From positions 1 to 16,760 of the forward strand of contig CAYZSE010000075.1 in the NCBI GenBank assembly GCA_964481035.1: a DNA stretch of 16,760 bases. The letters are read 5' to 3'. Shown here one piece after another: positions 5,975-13,348 of the stretch. Position 1 is the first letter of the stretch. Every line of letters begins with the position of its first letter. The stretch comes from JAAAPF01 sp964481035. GTDB lineage: Bacteria; Pseudomonadota; Alphaproteobacteria; Geminicoccales; Geminicoccaceae. The position numbers and the translations under genes are program-made. The notes beneath the pieces are model-generated. The model was given only the letters and a program-made list of their open reading frames with translations, had not been told where the DNA came from and searched no databases.

Positions 5975-6269
5975 CGCCTTCCTCCTCCGGTGTACGGTCG
6001 CTGCGTTGTCATCAGAGCCCAGACGCGTTGCGGCGGGAAGAACGCATGGCGCGGCCCGCTCGATCGTCCTGCCTCGTGCCGACCCCGGGCCGCGGGCGCC
6101 CGCCGCGCGACAACGTCTGCCTGCGGCGACGGCAGTCCGCCTGTCGGCTGGGCATCGTGGCCGCCGCCAGCCCGCGCCTGGCCGCGCCTTCCGCTGCTGG
6201 CACGGGACTTGCTCTCCCGCGATTGCATACGCGATTGTATGCAAATCTGCGGCGAAGGAGCGACCGACG
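5975..6269. promoter_or_regulatory. Divergent promoter region between aldolase and ABC operon
   Basis: A 295-bp spacer between oppositely oriented genes. The left ~240 bp is GC-rich with long open frames but no recognisable protein. The right end, 6209-6246, is AT-richer and carries the inverted repeat annotated separately, a TTGCTC (6209-6214) resembling a -35, and GATTGT (6233-6238) as a mediocre -10 at 18-nt spacing. The ribosome site AAGGAG (6255-6260) for the binding protein follows. Confidence 0.45.
6221..6246. promoter_or_regulatory. Inverted repeat, candidate GntR-type operator upstream of the ABC operon
   Basis: TTGCATAC at 6223-6230 and GTATGCAA at 6237-6244 are perfect 8-bp inverted arms separated by GCGATT. 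GATTG is also directly repeated at 6221 and 6233. The second half, TTGTATGCAA (6235-6244), is close to the TTGTATACAA-like operators bound by GntR/FCD regulators. It overlaps the likely promoter, which suggests repression by a local metabolite-responsive regulator. No regulator gene is in the neighbouring sequence. The repeat is certain; the family assignment is inference. Confidence 0.55.
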
Positions 6270-7880
6270 ATGCGGCGACGCGATCTCATCGAGGCGACCG
6301 GCGGGCTCACCCTCGGCGCCGGCCTCCTGCCCTTCCTCCGGGCGCTGCCGGCGAGCGCGGCGGACGACACCGTGGTCGTCGTCATCGGCCAGACGATCAA
6401 CAGCCTCGATTTGCACCGCACCGGCACCAACCGGCCGAGCTACCAGGTCTCGGTCAACGTCTACGACCGGCTCGTCTCCTTCGGCACCAAGACGCTCGCC
6501 GACGGCAGCCTCTCCTACGACTACGCGACGATCGTGCCCGAGGCGGCGGAGCGCTGGGAGATCGTCGACGACGGCGCCGCCATGCTGTTCCATCTCCGCC
6601 CCGGCGGCGTCTTCCAGGACGGCACGCCGCTCACCGCGGAGGACGTCAAGTGGTCCTTCGACCGCGCGGTCAGCGTCGGCGGCTTTCCCACCGTGCAGAT
6701 GAAGGCGGGTTCGCTCGAGAGCCCCGAGCAGTTCGAGGTCGTCGACGAGCTCACCTTCAAGATCAAGCTCTTGCGGCCGTCGAAGCTGACCTTGCCGGAC
6801 CTCGCCGTGCCGGTGCCGATGATCATCAATGCCAAGGTCGCCAAGGCCAACGCCACCGCCGACGATCCGTGGGCGATGGAGTATCTGCACACCACACCCG
6901 CGGCCTCGGGTGCGTTCAAGGTCGCGCGCTGGGATCCCGGCCAGCAGCTCGTCTACGAGCGCAACGACGGCTGGACCTCGGGGCCGCTTCCGGCCGTGCG
7001 CCGGGTCATCATCCGCGAGGTGCCGAGCCCCTCGACCCGCCGCGCGCTGATCGAGCGCGGCGACGTCCAGATGTCCTTCGACATCCCCAACAAGGACGCC
7101 CAGGAGCTCGACGGCACGGCCGGCCTCACCGTCAACACGACCCCGGTCGAGAACGCCATCTACATCCTCGGCGCGAACTTGAACTTCGAGCCCTTCAAGG
7201 ACAAGCGGGTGCGCCAGGCCGTGGCATGGTCGGTGCCCTACGAGGAGGTCTTCCAGACCGCCGCCTACGGTCGCGGCGTGCCGATGCACGGCGGAGCCTC
7301 GTTCACCCCCGAGACGATCGCCTGGCCGCAGCCCTTCCCCTACTCGACCGACCTCGAGCGGGCCAAGGCGCTCTTGGCCGAGGCCGGCTACGCGGACGGC
7401 TTCGAGGTCCCCTTCTTCATCGACCTCTCCCAGGCCGAGTGGATGGAGCCCGCGGCCCTGCTCATTCAGGAGAACCTCGCCAAGCTTTCCATCCGGGCTC
7501 CGCTGGAGAAGATCCCCGGCGCCAACTGGCGCACCGCCTCGCTCGTCGAAAAGCGTCTGCCTTTGCATCTCGAGACCTTCGGCGGCTGGCTCAACTATCC
7601 CTGCTACTATTTTTTCTGGGCCTACCTCGACGGGCACCTCTTCAACTCGTCGAACTACCGGAATGAGGAGGTCGAGCGACTGGTCGCCGAGACCCTGCAC
7701 CTCCCGACCGACGATCGCGACTACGAGCCCAAGATCAAGCGGCTGATCGAGATCGCCTGGGACGAGGTCCCGCGGATCGCCCTGTGGCAACCGGCGGTCA
7801 ACGTCGCCTACCGCGACATGGCCGGCTACGAGTACTGGTTCCACCGCCAGCCCGATATTCGCGGCTTCGAGCGGAGCTGA
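6270..7880 (+). CDS. ABC transporter periplasmic substrate-binding protein, peptide/opine/nickel family (SBP_bac_5)
   Basis: A 536-residue extracytoplasmic binding protein. The N-terminus MRRRDLIEATGG... followed by a hydrophobic stretch and ALPASA|ADD looks like a Tat-type signal peptide (RRRD-L-I), cut near residue 32. The mature protein has the family layout: a VVIGQTINSLDLHRTG start, NVYDRLVSF, a FHLRPGGVFQDGTPLTAEDVKWSFDRA block (about 110-135), AASGAFKVARWDPGQQLVYERNDGW, and FEPFKDKRVRQAVAWSVPYEEV. ATG 6270 has AAGGAG 9 nt upstream. First gene of the operon; its stop overlaps the ribosome site of the next gene. The Dpp/Opp label covers many solutes, and linkage to an allophanate hydrolase suggests a small amide or ureido compound rather than peptides (inference). 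Confidence 0.93.
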   Translation: MRRRDLIEATGGLTLGAGLLPFLRALPASAADDTVVVVIGQTINSLDLHRTGTNRPSYQVSVNVYDRLVSFGTKTLADGSLSYDYATIVPEAAERWEIVDDGAAMLFHLRPGGVFQDGTPLTAEDVKWSFDRAVSVGGFPTVQMKAGSLESPEQFEVVDELTFKIKLLRPSKLTLPDLAVPVPMIINAKVAKANATADDPWAMEYLHTTPAASGAFKVARWDPGQQLVYERNDGWTSGPLPAVRRVIIREVPSPSTRRALIERGDVQMSFDIPNKDAQELDGTAGLTVNTTPVENAIYILGANLNFEPFKDKRVRQAVAWSVPYEEVFQTAAYGRGVPMHGGASFTPETIAWPQPFPYSTDLERAKALLAEAGYADGFEVPFFIDLSQAEWMEPAALLIQENLAKLSIRAPLEKIPGANWRTASLVEKRLPLHLETFGGWLNYPCYYFFWAYLDGHLFNSSNYRNEEVERLVAETLHLPTDDRDYEPKIKRLIEIAWDEVPRIALWQPAVNVAYRDMAGYEYWFHRQPDIRGFERS

Positions 7881-7884
7881 GCCC

Positions 7885-8910
7885 GTGGGCCCGCGGCTGC
7901 GGATGATCGGCGCCCGGATTGGGCTGGCACTCCCGGCGCTCGTCGGCGTCGTCGTCGTGAGCTTCATCCTCACCCGCGCGCTGCCGGGGGACCCCGCGGC
8001 CTATTTCGCCGGGCCCGCCGCCGACGCCCAGTCGATCGCCGAGATCCGCGCCGAGCTCGGCCTCGACCGGCCGCTGCCCATGCAGTTCCTGCACTATGTG
8101 GGCGACCTCGCGCGGGGCGATCTCGGCCAGTCGATCTCGACCGGCCAGCCGGTGCTCCAGGAGCTCGCCCGGCGGCTGCCGGCGTCGCTCGAGCTGACCT
8201 TGAGCGGGCTCTTGCTGTCGACGCTGATCGCGATCCCGCTCGGCGTCGCCGCGGCGACGCACCAGGGCAGCTGGATCGACCACGGCTGCCGTGCGCTCGT
8301 CACCGCGGGGGTGTCGCTGCCGACCTTCTTCACCGGCCTCGCGCTGGTCTACGTCTTCTACTACCTCCTCGGTTGGGCGCCCTCGCCCTTGGGCCGGCTC
8401 GACTTTCTCTACCTGCCGCCGCGCGAGGTCACGGGGTTCTACGTCATCGACGCGCTCATCGCCGGCGACCTCGCGACCGCGCGCGGAGCACTCGCCCAGC
8501 TCGCCCTGCCGGCGATCACCCTGGCGCTGTTCACCCTGGCACCGCTCGCCCGCATGAGCCGCGCGGCGATGCTCGAGGCCCTCGCCTCGGACTATGTCCG
8601 CACCGCCCGGGCGGCGGGCCTGGGGCCGGCGACGGTGCTCTGGGGCTATGCCTTCCGCAACGCCATGCTGCCGGTGATCACCACCCTCGGCATGGTCTTC
8701 TCCTTCACCCTCGGCGCCAACGTGCTGGTCGAGAAGGTGTTCGCCTGGCCCGGCATCGGCTCGTTCGCGGTCGAGGCGCTGGTCGCCTCCGACTACGCGG
8801 CGGTGCAGGGCTTCGTCCTCGCCATGGCGCTCCTCTTCGTCCTCCTCAACCTCGCGATCGACATCGTCCACACGCTGATCGACCCGCGCCTGGAGAACGC
8901 CGCACCATGA
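7885..8910 (+). CDS. ABC transporter inner-membrane permease, DppB-like
   Basis: A 341-residue permease. The first membrane helix (about 12-32, IGLALPALVGVVVVSFILTRALPGDPA) is followed by the usual periplasmic loop with LGLDRPLPMQFLHYVGDLARGDLGQSI. Several more hydrophobic helices follow, then the ATPase-contacting EAA loop near 229-255 (EALASDYVRTARAAGLGPATVLWGYAFRNA). The C-terminus IDIVHTLIDPRL is typical of DppB. The GTG start at 7885 is supported by GGAG (7873-7876), embedded in the preceding stop region with 8-nt spacing; ATG 7903 is a shorter alternative. The end overlaps the next gene by ATGA. Confidence 0.93.
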   Translation: MGPRLRMIGARIGLALPALVGVVVVSFILTRALPGDPAAYFAGPAADAQSIAEIRAELGLDRPLPMQFLHYVGDLARGDLGQSISTGQPVLQELARRLPASLELTLSGLLLSTLIAIPLGVAAATHQGSWIDHGCRALVTAGVSLPTFFTGLALVYVFYYLLGWAPSPLGRLDFLYLPPREVTGFYVIDALIAGDLATARGALAQLALPAITLALFTLAPLARMSRAAMLEALASDYVRTARAAGLGPATVLWGYAFRNAMLPVITTLGMVFSFTLGANVLVEKVFAWPGIGSFAVEALVASDYAAVQGFVLAMALLFVLLNLAIDIVHTLIDPRLENAAP

Positions 8911-9779
8911 GCACCATCGCCGCCGAGGGCGTGTCCGAGGGCTTCTGGCGGCACGCCGCCCATGTCCTCAAGGAGAACCCGGTCACGCTCGTCGCCTTCT
9001 TGCTCTTCGCGCTCTTGCTCGCCGTGGCGCTCTTCGGCCCGGCGCTCGCCCCTTACGATCCGCTCCAATCCAACGCCGCCAGAGCGCTGCAGCCGCCATC
9101 GGCGGCGCACTGGTTCGGCACCGACAACCTCGGCCGCGACGTCTTCAGCCGGGTGCTGGTCGCGGCGCGGCTCGATCTCGCGATCGCCGTCGCGGCGGTG
9201 GCACTCGCCTGCATCGTCGGCAGCGCGCTGGGTGCGGCGGCGGGCTACTGGGGCGGCTGGATCGATGCCGTCACCGGCCGGCTGATCGACACGATCATGG
9301 CCTTTCCGCTGTTCGTGCTGGCGATGGGCATCGTCGCCGCACTCGGCAACACCATCGAGAACATCGTCTACGCGACCGCCGTCATCAACCTGCCGTTCTA
9401 TGCCCGCGTCGTGCGCGCCGAGGTCCAGGTCCGCAAGACCCAGGGCTTCGCCCAGGCCGCCCGGCTCGCCGGCAACAGCCATCTGCAGGTCCTGGCGCTG
9501 CACGTCTTTCCCAACGCGCTGCCGGCGCTCATGGTCCAGGTCTCGCTCAACATGGGCTGGGCCATCCTCAACGCCGCCGGCCTCTCCTTCATCGGCCTGG
9601 GCGTCCGCCCGCCGACCCCCGAATGGGGCATCATGGTCGCCGAGGGCGCCAACTTCATCGTCTCGGGCGAGTGGTGGCTCGCCATCTTCCCCGGCCTCGC
9701 CTTGATGCTCGCCGTCTTCACCTTCAACCTCCTGGGCGACGGCCTGCGCGACATCGTCGACCCCCGCCAGCGGAGCTGA
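8907..9779 (+). CDS. ABC transporter inner-membrane permease, DppC-like
   Basis: A 290-residue permease partner of the DppB-like protein. It has the DppC N-terminal helix with LAPYDPLQSN, the HWFGTDNLGRDVFSRVLVAARLDL motif (about 68-91), and the EAA loop around RAEVQVRKTQGFAQAARLAGNSHLQVLALHVFPNALP. The LSFIGLGVRPPTPEWGIMVAEG segment and the C-terminal NLLGDGLRDIVDPRQ are also typical. The start ATG 8907 overlaps the preceding stop (ATGA), indicating translational coupling. It should form the heterodimeric membrane channel with the upstream permease. Confidence 0.95.
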   Translation: MSTIAAEGVSEGFWRHAAHVLKENPVTLVAFLLFALLLAVALFGPALAPYDPLQSNAARALQPPSAAHWFGTDNLGRDVFSRVLVAARLDLAIAVAAVALACIVGSALGAAAGYWGGWIDAVTGRLIDTIMAFPLFVLAMGIVAALGNTIENIVYATAVINLPFYARVVRAEVQVRKTQGFAQAARLAGNSHLQVLALHVFPNALPALMVQVSLNMGWAILNAAGLSFIGLGVRPPTPEWGIMVAEGANFIVSGEWWLAIFPGLALMLAVFTFNLLGDGLRDIVDPRQRS

Positions 9780-9783
9780 GCCG

Positions 9784-11430
9784 ATGAGCACGCTCCTCGA
9801 CGTCCAGGGCCTGCGCGTCACCTTCAAGACCCGGCGCGGCGAGGTGCAGGCGGTCCGCGACGTGAGCTTCAGCCTCGCCAAGGGCGAGACCCTCGGCATC
9901 GTCGGCGAGTCCGGCTCGGGCAAGTCGGTCACCTCCTACGCCGTCCTGCGCCTGCTCGGCACGGGCCGGATCGCCGCCGGCCGGGTCGACTATGGTGGTC
10001 TCGACCTGGTGGTCGCCGGCGAGCGCGAGATGCGCGACCTGCGCGGGCGCGAGATCTCGATGGTCTTCCAGAACCCGCGCGCCGCGCTCAACCCGATCCG
10101 CAAGGTCGGCCGGCAGATCGAGGACGTGCTGCGCCGCCACAGCCGCGCCACCCGCCAAGATGCGCGCGAGAAGGCCATCGCCGCGCTGGAGGCGGTTCGC
10201 ATCCGCGAGCCCGAGCAACGCTATCACGCCTACCCGTTCCAGCTCTCGGGCGGGATGTGCCAGCGGATCGTCATCGCCTTGGCACTCGCCTGCGATCCCG
10301 AGCTGCTGATCGCCGACGAGCCGACCACCGGGCTCGACGTCACCACCCAGAAGGCGGTCATGGACCTCATGGCGGAGCTGACCCGGGCGCGGGGGATGAG
10401 CACCATCCTGATCACCCACGACCTCGGGCTCGCCGCCACCTATTGCGACCGGCTCGTCGTCATGAAGGACGGCGAGGTCGTCGAGACGGCGCCGTCGGCG
10501 ACGCTCTTCTCCGCGCCGTCGCACGCCTACACCCGCCGCCTGATGCTGGCGACGCCGCGGCCCGGGGCGGGCGTGCGGGACCTGCTCGCCACGCCGTCAC
10601 CACAGCCGCCACGCCGGCCGCAGGCTGCGCCGCTGCTCGTCGTCGAGAATCTCGTCAAGGTCTTCGGCCGGGGCGAGCGGGCGGTGCGCGCGGTCGACGA
10701 CGTGTCCTTCGAGCTGCGCGCCGGCGAGAGCCTCGGGCTCGTCGGCGAGAGCGGCTGCGGCAAGTCGACGACCTCGGCCATGGTCAACCGCCTGCTCGAC
10801 CCGAGCGCCGGCCGCATCCTCTTCGAGGGCGAGGATCTGGCCCGCGTGCCCGCCGAGCGCTTCGCCCGCGACCCGCGGCGGGGCGCCGTCCAGATGGTCT
10901 TCCAGGACGCGACCGACAGCCTCAACCCGCGCCTCAGCGCCCGCCGCGCGATCGAGGACCCGCTGTTGCGCTTGACCGATCTCGGCGCGGCCGAGCGGCG
11001 GCACCGCGTCGACGACCTCGCCGATCGGGTGGGCCTGCCGCGGCCCTTGCTCGACCGGCTGCCCCACCAGCTCTCCGGCGGGCAGAAGGCGCGCGTCGGG
11101 ATCGCCCGGGCGCTCGCCACCGACCCGCGGCTGCTCGTCCTCGACGAACCGACCGCCGCCCTCGACGTCTCGATCCAGGCGGTCGTCCTCAACCTGCTCG
11201 TCGACCTCCAGGCCGAATTCAACATGAGCTACCTGTTCGTCAGCCACGATCTCCAGGTCGTTCGCCTGCTCTGCGACCGGGTCGTCGTGATGGCCCAGGG
11301 TCGCGTCGTCGAGACCGGCGCCACGGCCGAGGTCATGGACGCGCCCGCGCACGCCTACACCCGCGCGCTCCTCGCAGCGGCACCGGTGCCGCCGGGCGGC
11401 ACCGCGCCGGCGCTGCCGCAGACCGCCTGA
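9784..11430 (+). CDS. Fused double ATP-binding subunit of the peptide-type ABC transporter (DppD-DppF fusion)
   Basis: A 548-residue protein with two complete nucleotide-binding domains that energise the DppBC-like permeases. Domain 1 (about 1-255) has Walker A GESGSGKS (41-48), Q-loop FQNPRAALNP, signature LSGGM (153-157), Walker B LLIADEP and H-loop His212. Domain 2 (about 283-535) has Walker A GESGCGKS (321-328), Q-loop FQDATDSLNPR, signature LSGGQ (430-434), Walker B LLVLDEP and His488. Each domain is followed by the HAYTR element of oligopeptide ATPases. A Pro-rich linker lies at about 271-282. Both active sites look intact. Variants after the signatures are LSGGMCQR (usual Arg replaced by Cys) and LSGGQKAR. 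GGAG at 9772-9775 precedes ATG 9784 by 8 nt. Confidence 0.95.
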   Translation: MSTLLDVQGLRVTFKTRRGEVQAVRDVSFSLAKGETLGIVGESGSGKSVTSYAVLRLLGTGRIAAGRVDYGGLDLVVAGEREMRDLRGREISMVFQNPRAALNPIRKVGRQIEDVLRRHSRATRQDAREKAIAALEAVRIREPEQRYHAYPFQLSGGMCQRIVIALALACDPELLIADEPTTGLDVTTQKAVMDLMAELTRARGMSTILITHDLGLAATYCDRLVVMKDGEVVETAPSATLFSAPSHAYTRRLMLATPRPGAGVRDLLATPSPQPPRRPQAAPLLVVENLVKVFGRGERAVRAVDDVSFELRAGESLGLVGESGCGKSTTSAMVNRLLDPSAGRILFEGEDLARVPAERFARDPRRGAVQMVFQDATDSLNPRLSARRAIEDPLLRLTDLGAAERRHRVDDLADRVGLPRPLLDRLPHQLSGGQKARVGIARALATDPRLLVLDEPTAALDVSIQAVVLNLLVDLQAEFNMSYLFVSHDLQVVRLLCDRVVVMAQGRVVETGATAEVMDAPAHAYTRALLAAAPVPPGGTAPALPQTA

Positions 11431-11456
11431 GCGCCGGCGCCGACAAAAGCCACGTC

Positions 11457-11472
11457 AAGGATGGGAACGATG
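11457..11472 (+). promoter_or_regulatory. Ribosome binding site favouring the second ATG of the allophanate hydrolase gene
   Basis: AAGG at 11457-11460 directly abuts the first ATG (11461), too close to serve it, but lies 9 nt before the in-frame ATG at 11470. The later start is therefore preferred; the difference is three residues. Confidence 0.5.
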
Positions 11473-13218
11473 GTGCCGACCTCCCTCGACCGCGCGAGCC
11501 TTCATGCCGCCTATGCGGACGGGCTCGCGCCGGCGGCGGTCGTCGCGGCCGTGCGGGCGCGCATCGAGGCAGCGGCCGATCCGGGGATCTTCCTCCACCT
11601 CGCCGACGCCGAGGAGCTCGCCCGCGCCACCGCCGCGCTGCCGCCGTTCGACCCTGCTCGCTTCCCGCTCTGGGGTCTGCCCTGCGCGGTCAAGGACAAC
11701 ATCGACGTCGCCCGCATGCCCACGACCTGCGCCTGTCCCGACTTCGCCTACCGGGCCGAGAACGACGCCGGCGCCGTCGAGCGCCTACGCGCGGCCGGCG
11801 CGCTCGTGGTCGGCAAGACCAACCTCGACCAGTTCGCCACGGGCCTCGTCGGCGTGCGCACGCCCTATCCCGTGCCGCTGAACGCGCTCGATCCGGCGCT
11901 GGTTCCGGGTGGCTCCAGCTCCGGCTCGGCGCTCGCCGTGGCGAGGGGCCTCGTGAGCTTCGCGCTGGGCACCGACACCGCGGGCTCGGGCCGCGTGCCG
12001 GCGGCGCTCAACGGCGTCGTCGGCTGGAAGCCCTCGCTCGGTGCCGTGTCGACCCGCGGCGTCGTCCCCGCCTGCCGCACGCTCGACTGCGTCGCGGTCT
12101 TCGCCGGCACCGTCGACGACGCCTGGGCGGTCTTCGCCGCGCTCGCCGCCTACGACGACGACGACCCCTTCTCGCGCCATCGGCCGCCGCGCGCCTGGGC
12201 CGCCATGCCCGTGGGCGTGCGCGTCGGGGTGCCGAGCGAGCCGACGCGCCGGTTCTTCGGCGATGTCGTCCAGGCCGCGGCCTACGCTCGTGACCTCCAC
12301 CGGCTCGAGGCCCTGGGCGCCGTCCTCGTCCCGCTCGATTTCGCGGCCTTCTACGCGGTGGCGGATCTGCTCTACGAGGGCGCTTGGCTCGCGGAGCGCT
12401 ACGCCGCGGTCGCGGAGTTCTGGCGCGAGCACCCGCAGGCCCTGCACCCGACCACGGCGGCGATCATCGCCAAGGGCGGAAACATCTCGGCCGTCGCCGC
12501 ATTCGCGGACCGATACCGCTTGGCCGAACTGAGCCGGGCGGTCGAGCGCCAGATGGCCGCGGTCGACCTCCTCGCCCTTCCCTCGATCCCGCGCCTCGTC
12601 ACCCGCGCCGAGATCAGGGCGGATCCGATCAAGCCCAACCGTGAGCTCGGCACCTATACGAACTTCGCCAACCTGCTCGATCTCTGCGCCGTCACCTTGC
12701 CGAGCCCGCCGCGCTCGGACGGCGGGCCTTCGAGCCTCACGCTGCTCGCCCGCGGCGGCGAGGACGGGCGCCTCCTTCCTGTCGCGCGCGCGCTAACGGG
12801 CGGTGCCGGCGCTGTCGATCGCGCCGGCGACGACGAGATCGAGCTCGCGGTGATCGGCGCGCACCTCTCCGGTCTGGCGCTCAACGGCGAACTCACCCGG
12901 CGCGGCGCGCGCCTGCTGCGTCGACTGGCCACGCAGCCCGAGTATCGCCTCTACGCGCTCGACGGCGAGCCGGCGCGGCCGGGCCTGCTGCGGACCGGCC
13001 AGGGGCGCGGCCGCTCGATCGGGGCGGAGGTCTGGGCGCTCGCGCCGGCGGCCTTCGCCAGCTTCGCGAACGCCATCCCGGCACCCTTGAGCCTCGGCCG
13101 CGTCCGCCTCGACGACGGCAGCGCGCCCCTGGGCTTCCTCGTCGAGGCCGCGGCGACGGCGGGCGCGCGCGACATTACCGCCCATGGTGGCTGGCGGGCC
13201 TACATCGCCGGGCGCTGA
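11470..13218 (+). CDS. atzF: Allophanate hydrolase (AtzF/DUR1,2-like amidase)
   Basis: A 582-residue amidase-signature enzyme with the extra C-terminal domain of allophanate hydrolases, which split allophanate to ammonia and CO2. The Ser-cisSer-Lys triad is readable: Lys75 in GLPCAVKDNID, cis-Ser149 in PGGSSSGSA, nucleophile Ser173 in GTDTAGSGRVPAA. The amidase domain runs to about 440. The C-terminal domain begins near 458 (ELAVIGAHLSGLALNGEL) and has YRLYALDG, GLLRTGQGRGRSIGAEVWAL and the end GWRAYIAGR, all typical of AtzF. It is probably co-transcribed with the ABC genes (39 bp after the ATPase stop). No urea carboxylase or biuret hydrolase is in the window. The segment near 415-425 (PSPPRSDGGPSSLTL) differs from the usual PFGVTL form, so altered specificity is possible. 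Confidence 0.9.
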   Translation: MVPTSLDRASLHAAYADGLAPAAVVAAVRARIEAAADPGIFLHLADAEELARATAALPPFDPARFPLWGLPCAVKDNIDVARMPTTCACPDFAYRAENDAGAVERLRAAGALVVGKTNLDQFATGLVGVRTPYPVPLNALDPALVPGGSSSGSALAVARGLVSFALGTDTAGSGRVPAALNGVVGWKPSLGAVSTRGVVPACRTLDCVAVFAGTVDDAWAVFAALAAYDDDDPFSRHRPPRAWAAMPVGVRVGVPSEPTRRFFGDVVQAAAYARDLHRLEALGAVLVPLDFAAFYAVADLLYEGAWLAERYAAVAEFWREHPQALHPTTAAIIAKGGNISAVAAFADRYRLAELSRAVERQMAAVDLLALPSIPRLVTRAEIRADPIKPNRELGTYTNFANLLDLCAVTLPSPPRSDGGPSSLTLLARGGEDGRLLPVARALTGGAGAVDRAGDDEIELAVIGAHLSGLALNGELTRRGARLLRRLATQPEYRLYALDGEPARPGLLRTGQGRGRSIGAEVWALAPAAFASFANAIPAPLSLGRVRLDDGSAPLGFLVEAAATAGARDITAHGGWRAYIAGR

Positions 13219-13348
13219 CGATCCACCGACGACTTCACGTCGACGCGAACGGGTGCCGTCGGCGCCGTCGCCGTTGCGGAACGGGATGGAAACTGCGTCG
13301 CATCACGACTACGTTCGCAAAGCAAGCAGTCAAGGGAGGATAGCACCC
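13219..13348. other. Spacer before the TRAP genes; possible promoter
   Basis: A 130-bp gap. A small stem CGACG/CGTCG with loop ACTTCA lies at 13227-13242 shortly after the amidase stop. TTGCGG at 13274-13279 is a -35-like hexamer without a convincing -10. The gap is larger than within the ABC operon, so a separate promoter for the TRAP genes is plausible but not demonstrated. GGGAGGA at 13334-13340 is the ribosome site of the next gene. Confidence 0.3.

Noticed and set aside
5975..6430. N-terminal extension of the aldolase frame to an upstream start
   Set aside because: The extension has no homology-like character, crosses the promoter and signal-peptide region of the divergent gene, and a strong AGGAGG supports ATG 5974.
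6012..7973. 653-codon minus-strand open frame opposite the binding protein
   Set aside because: Low-complexity charged composition and complete overlap with a well-supported binding-protein gene mark it as a composition artefact.
10257..12293. 678-codon second-frame ORF spanning the ATPase and amidase genes
   Set aside because: Arg/Pro/Gly-rich out-of-frame translation of two real genes; it ignores their stop and start.
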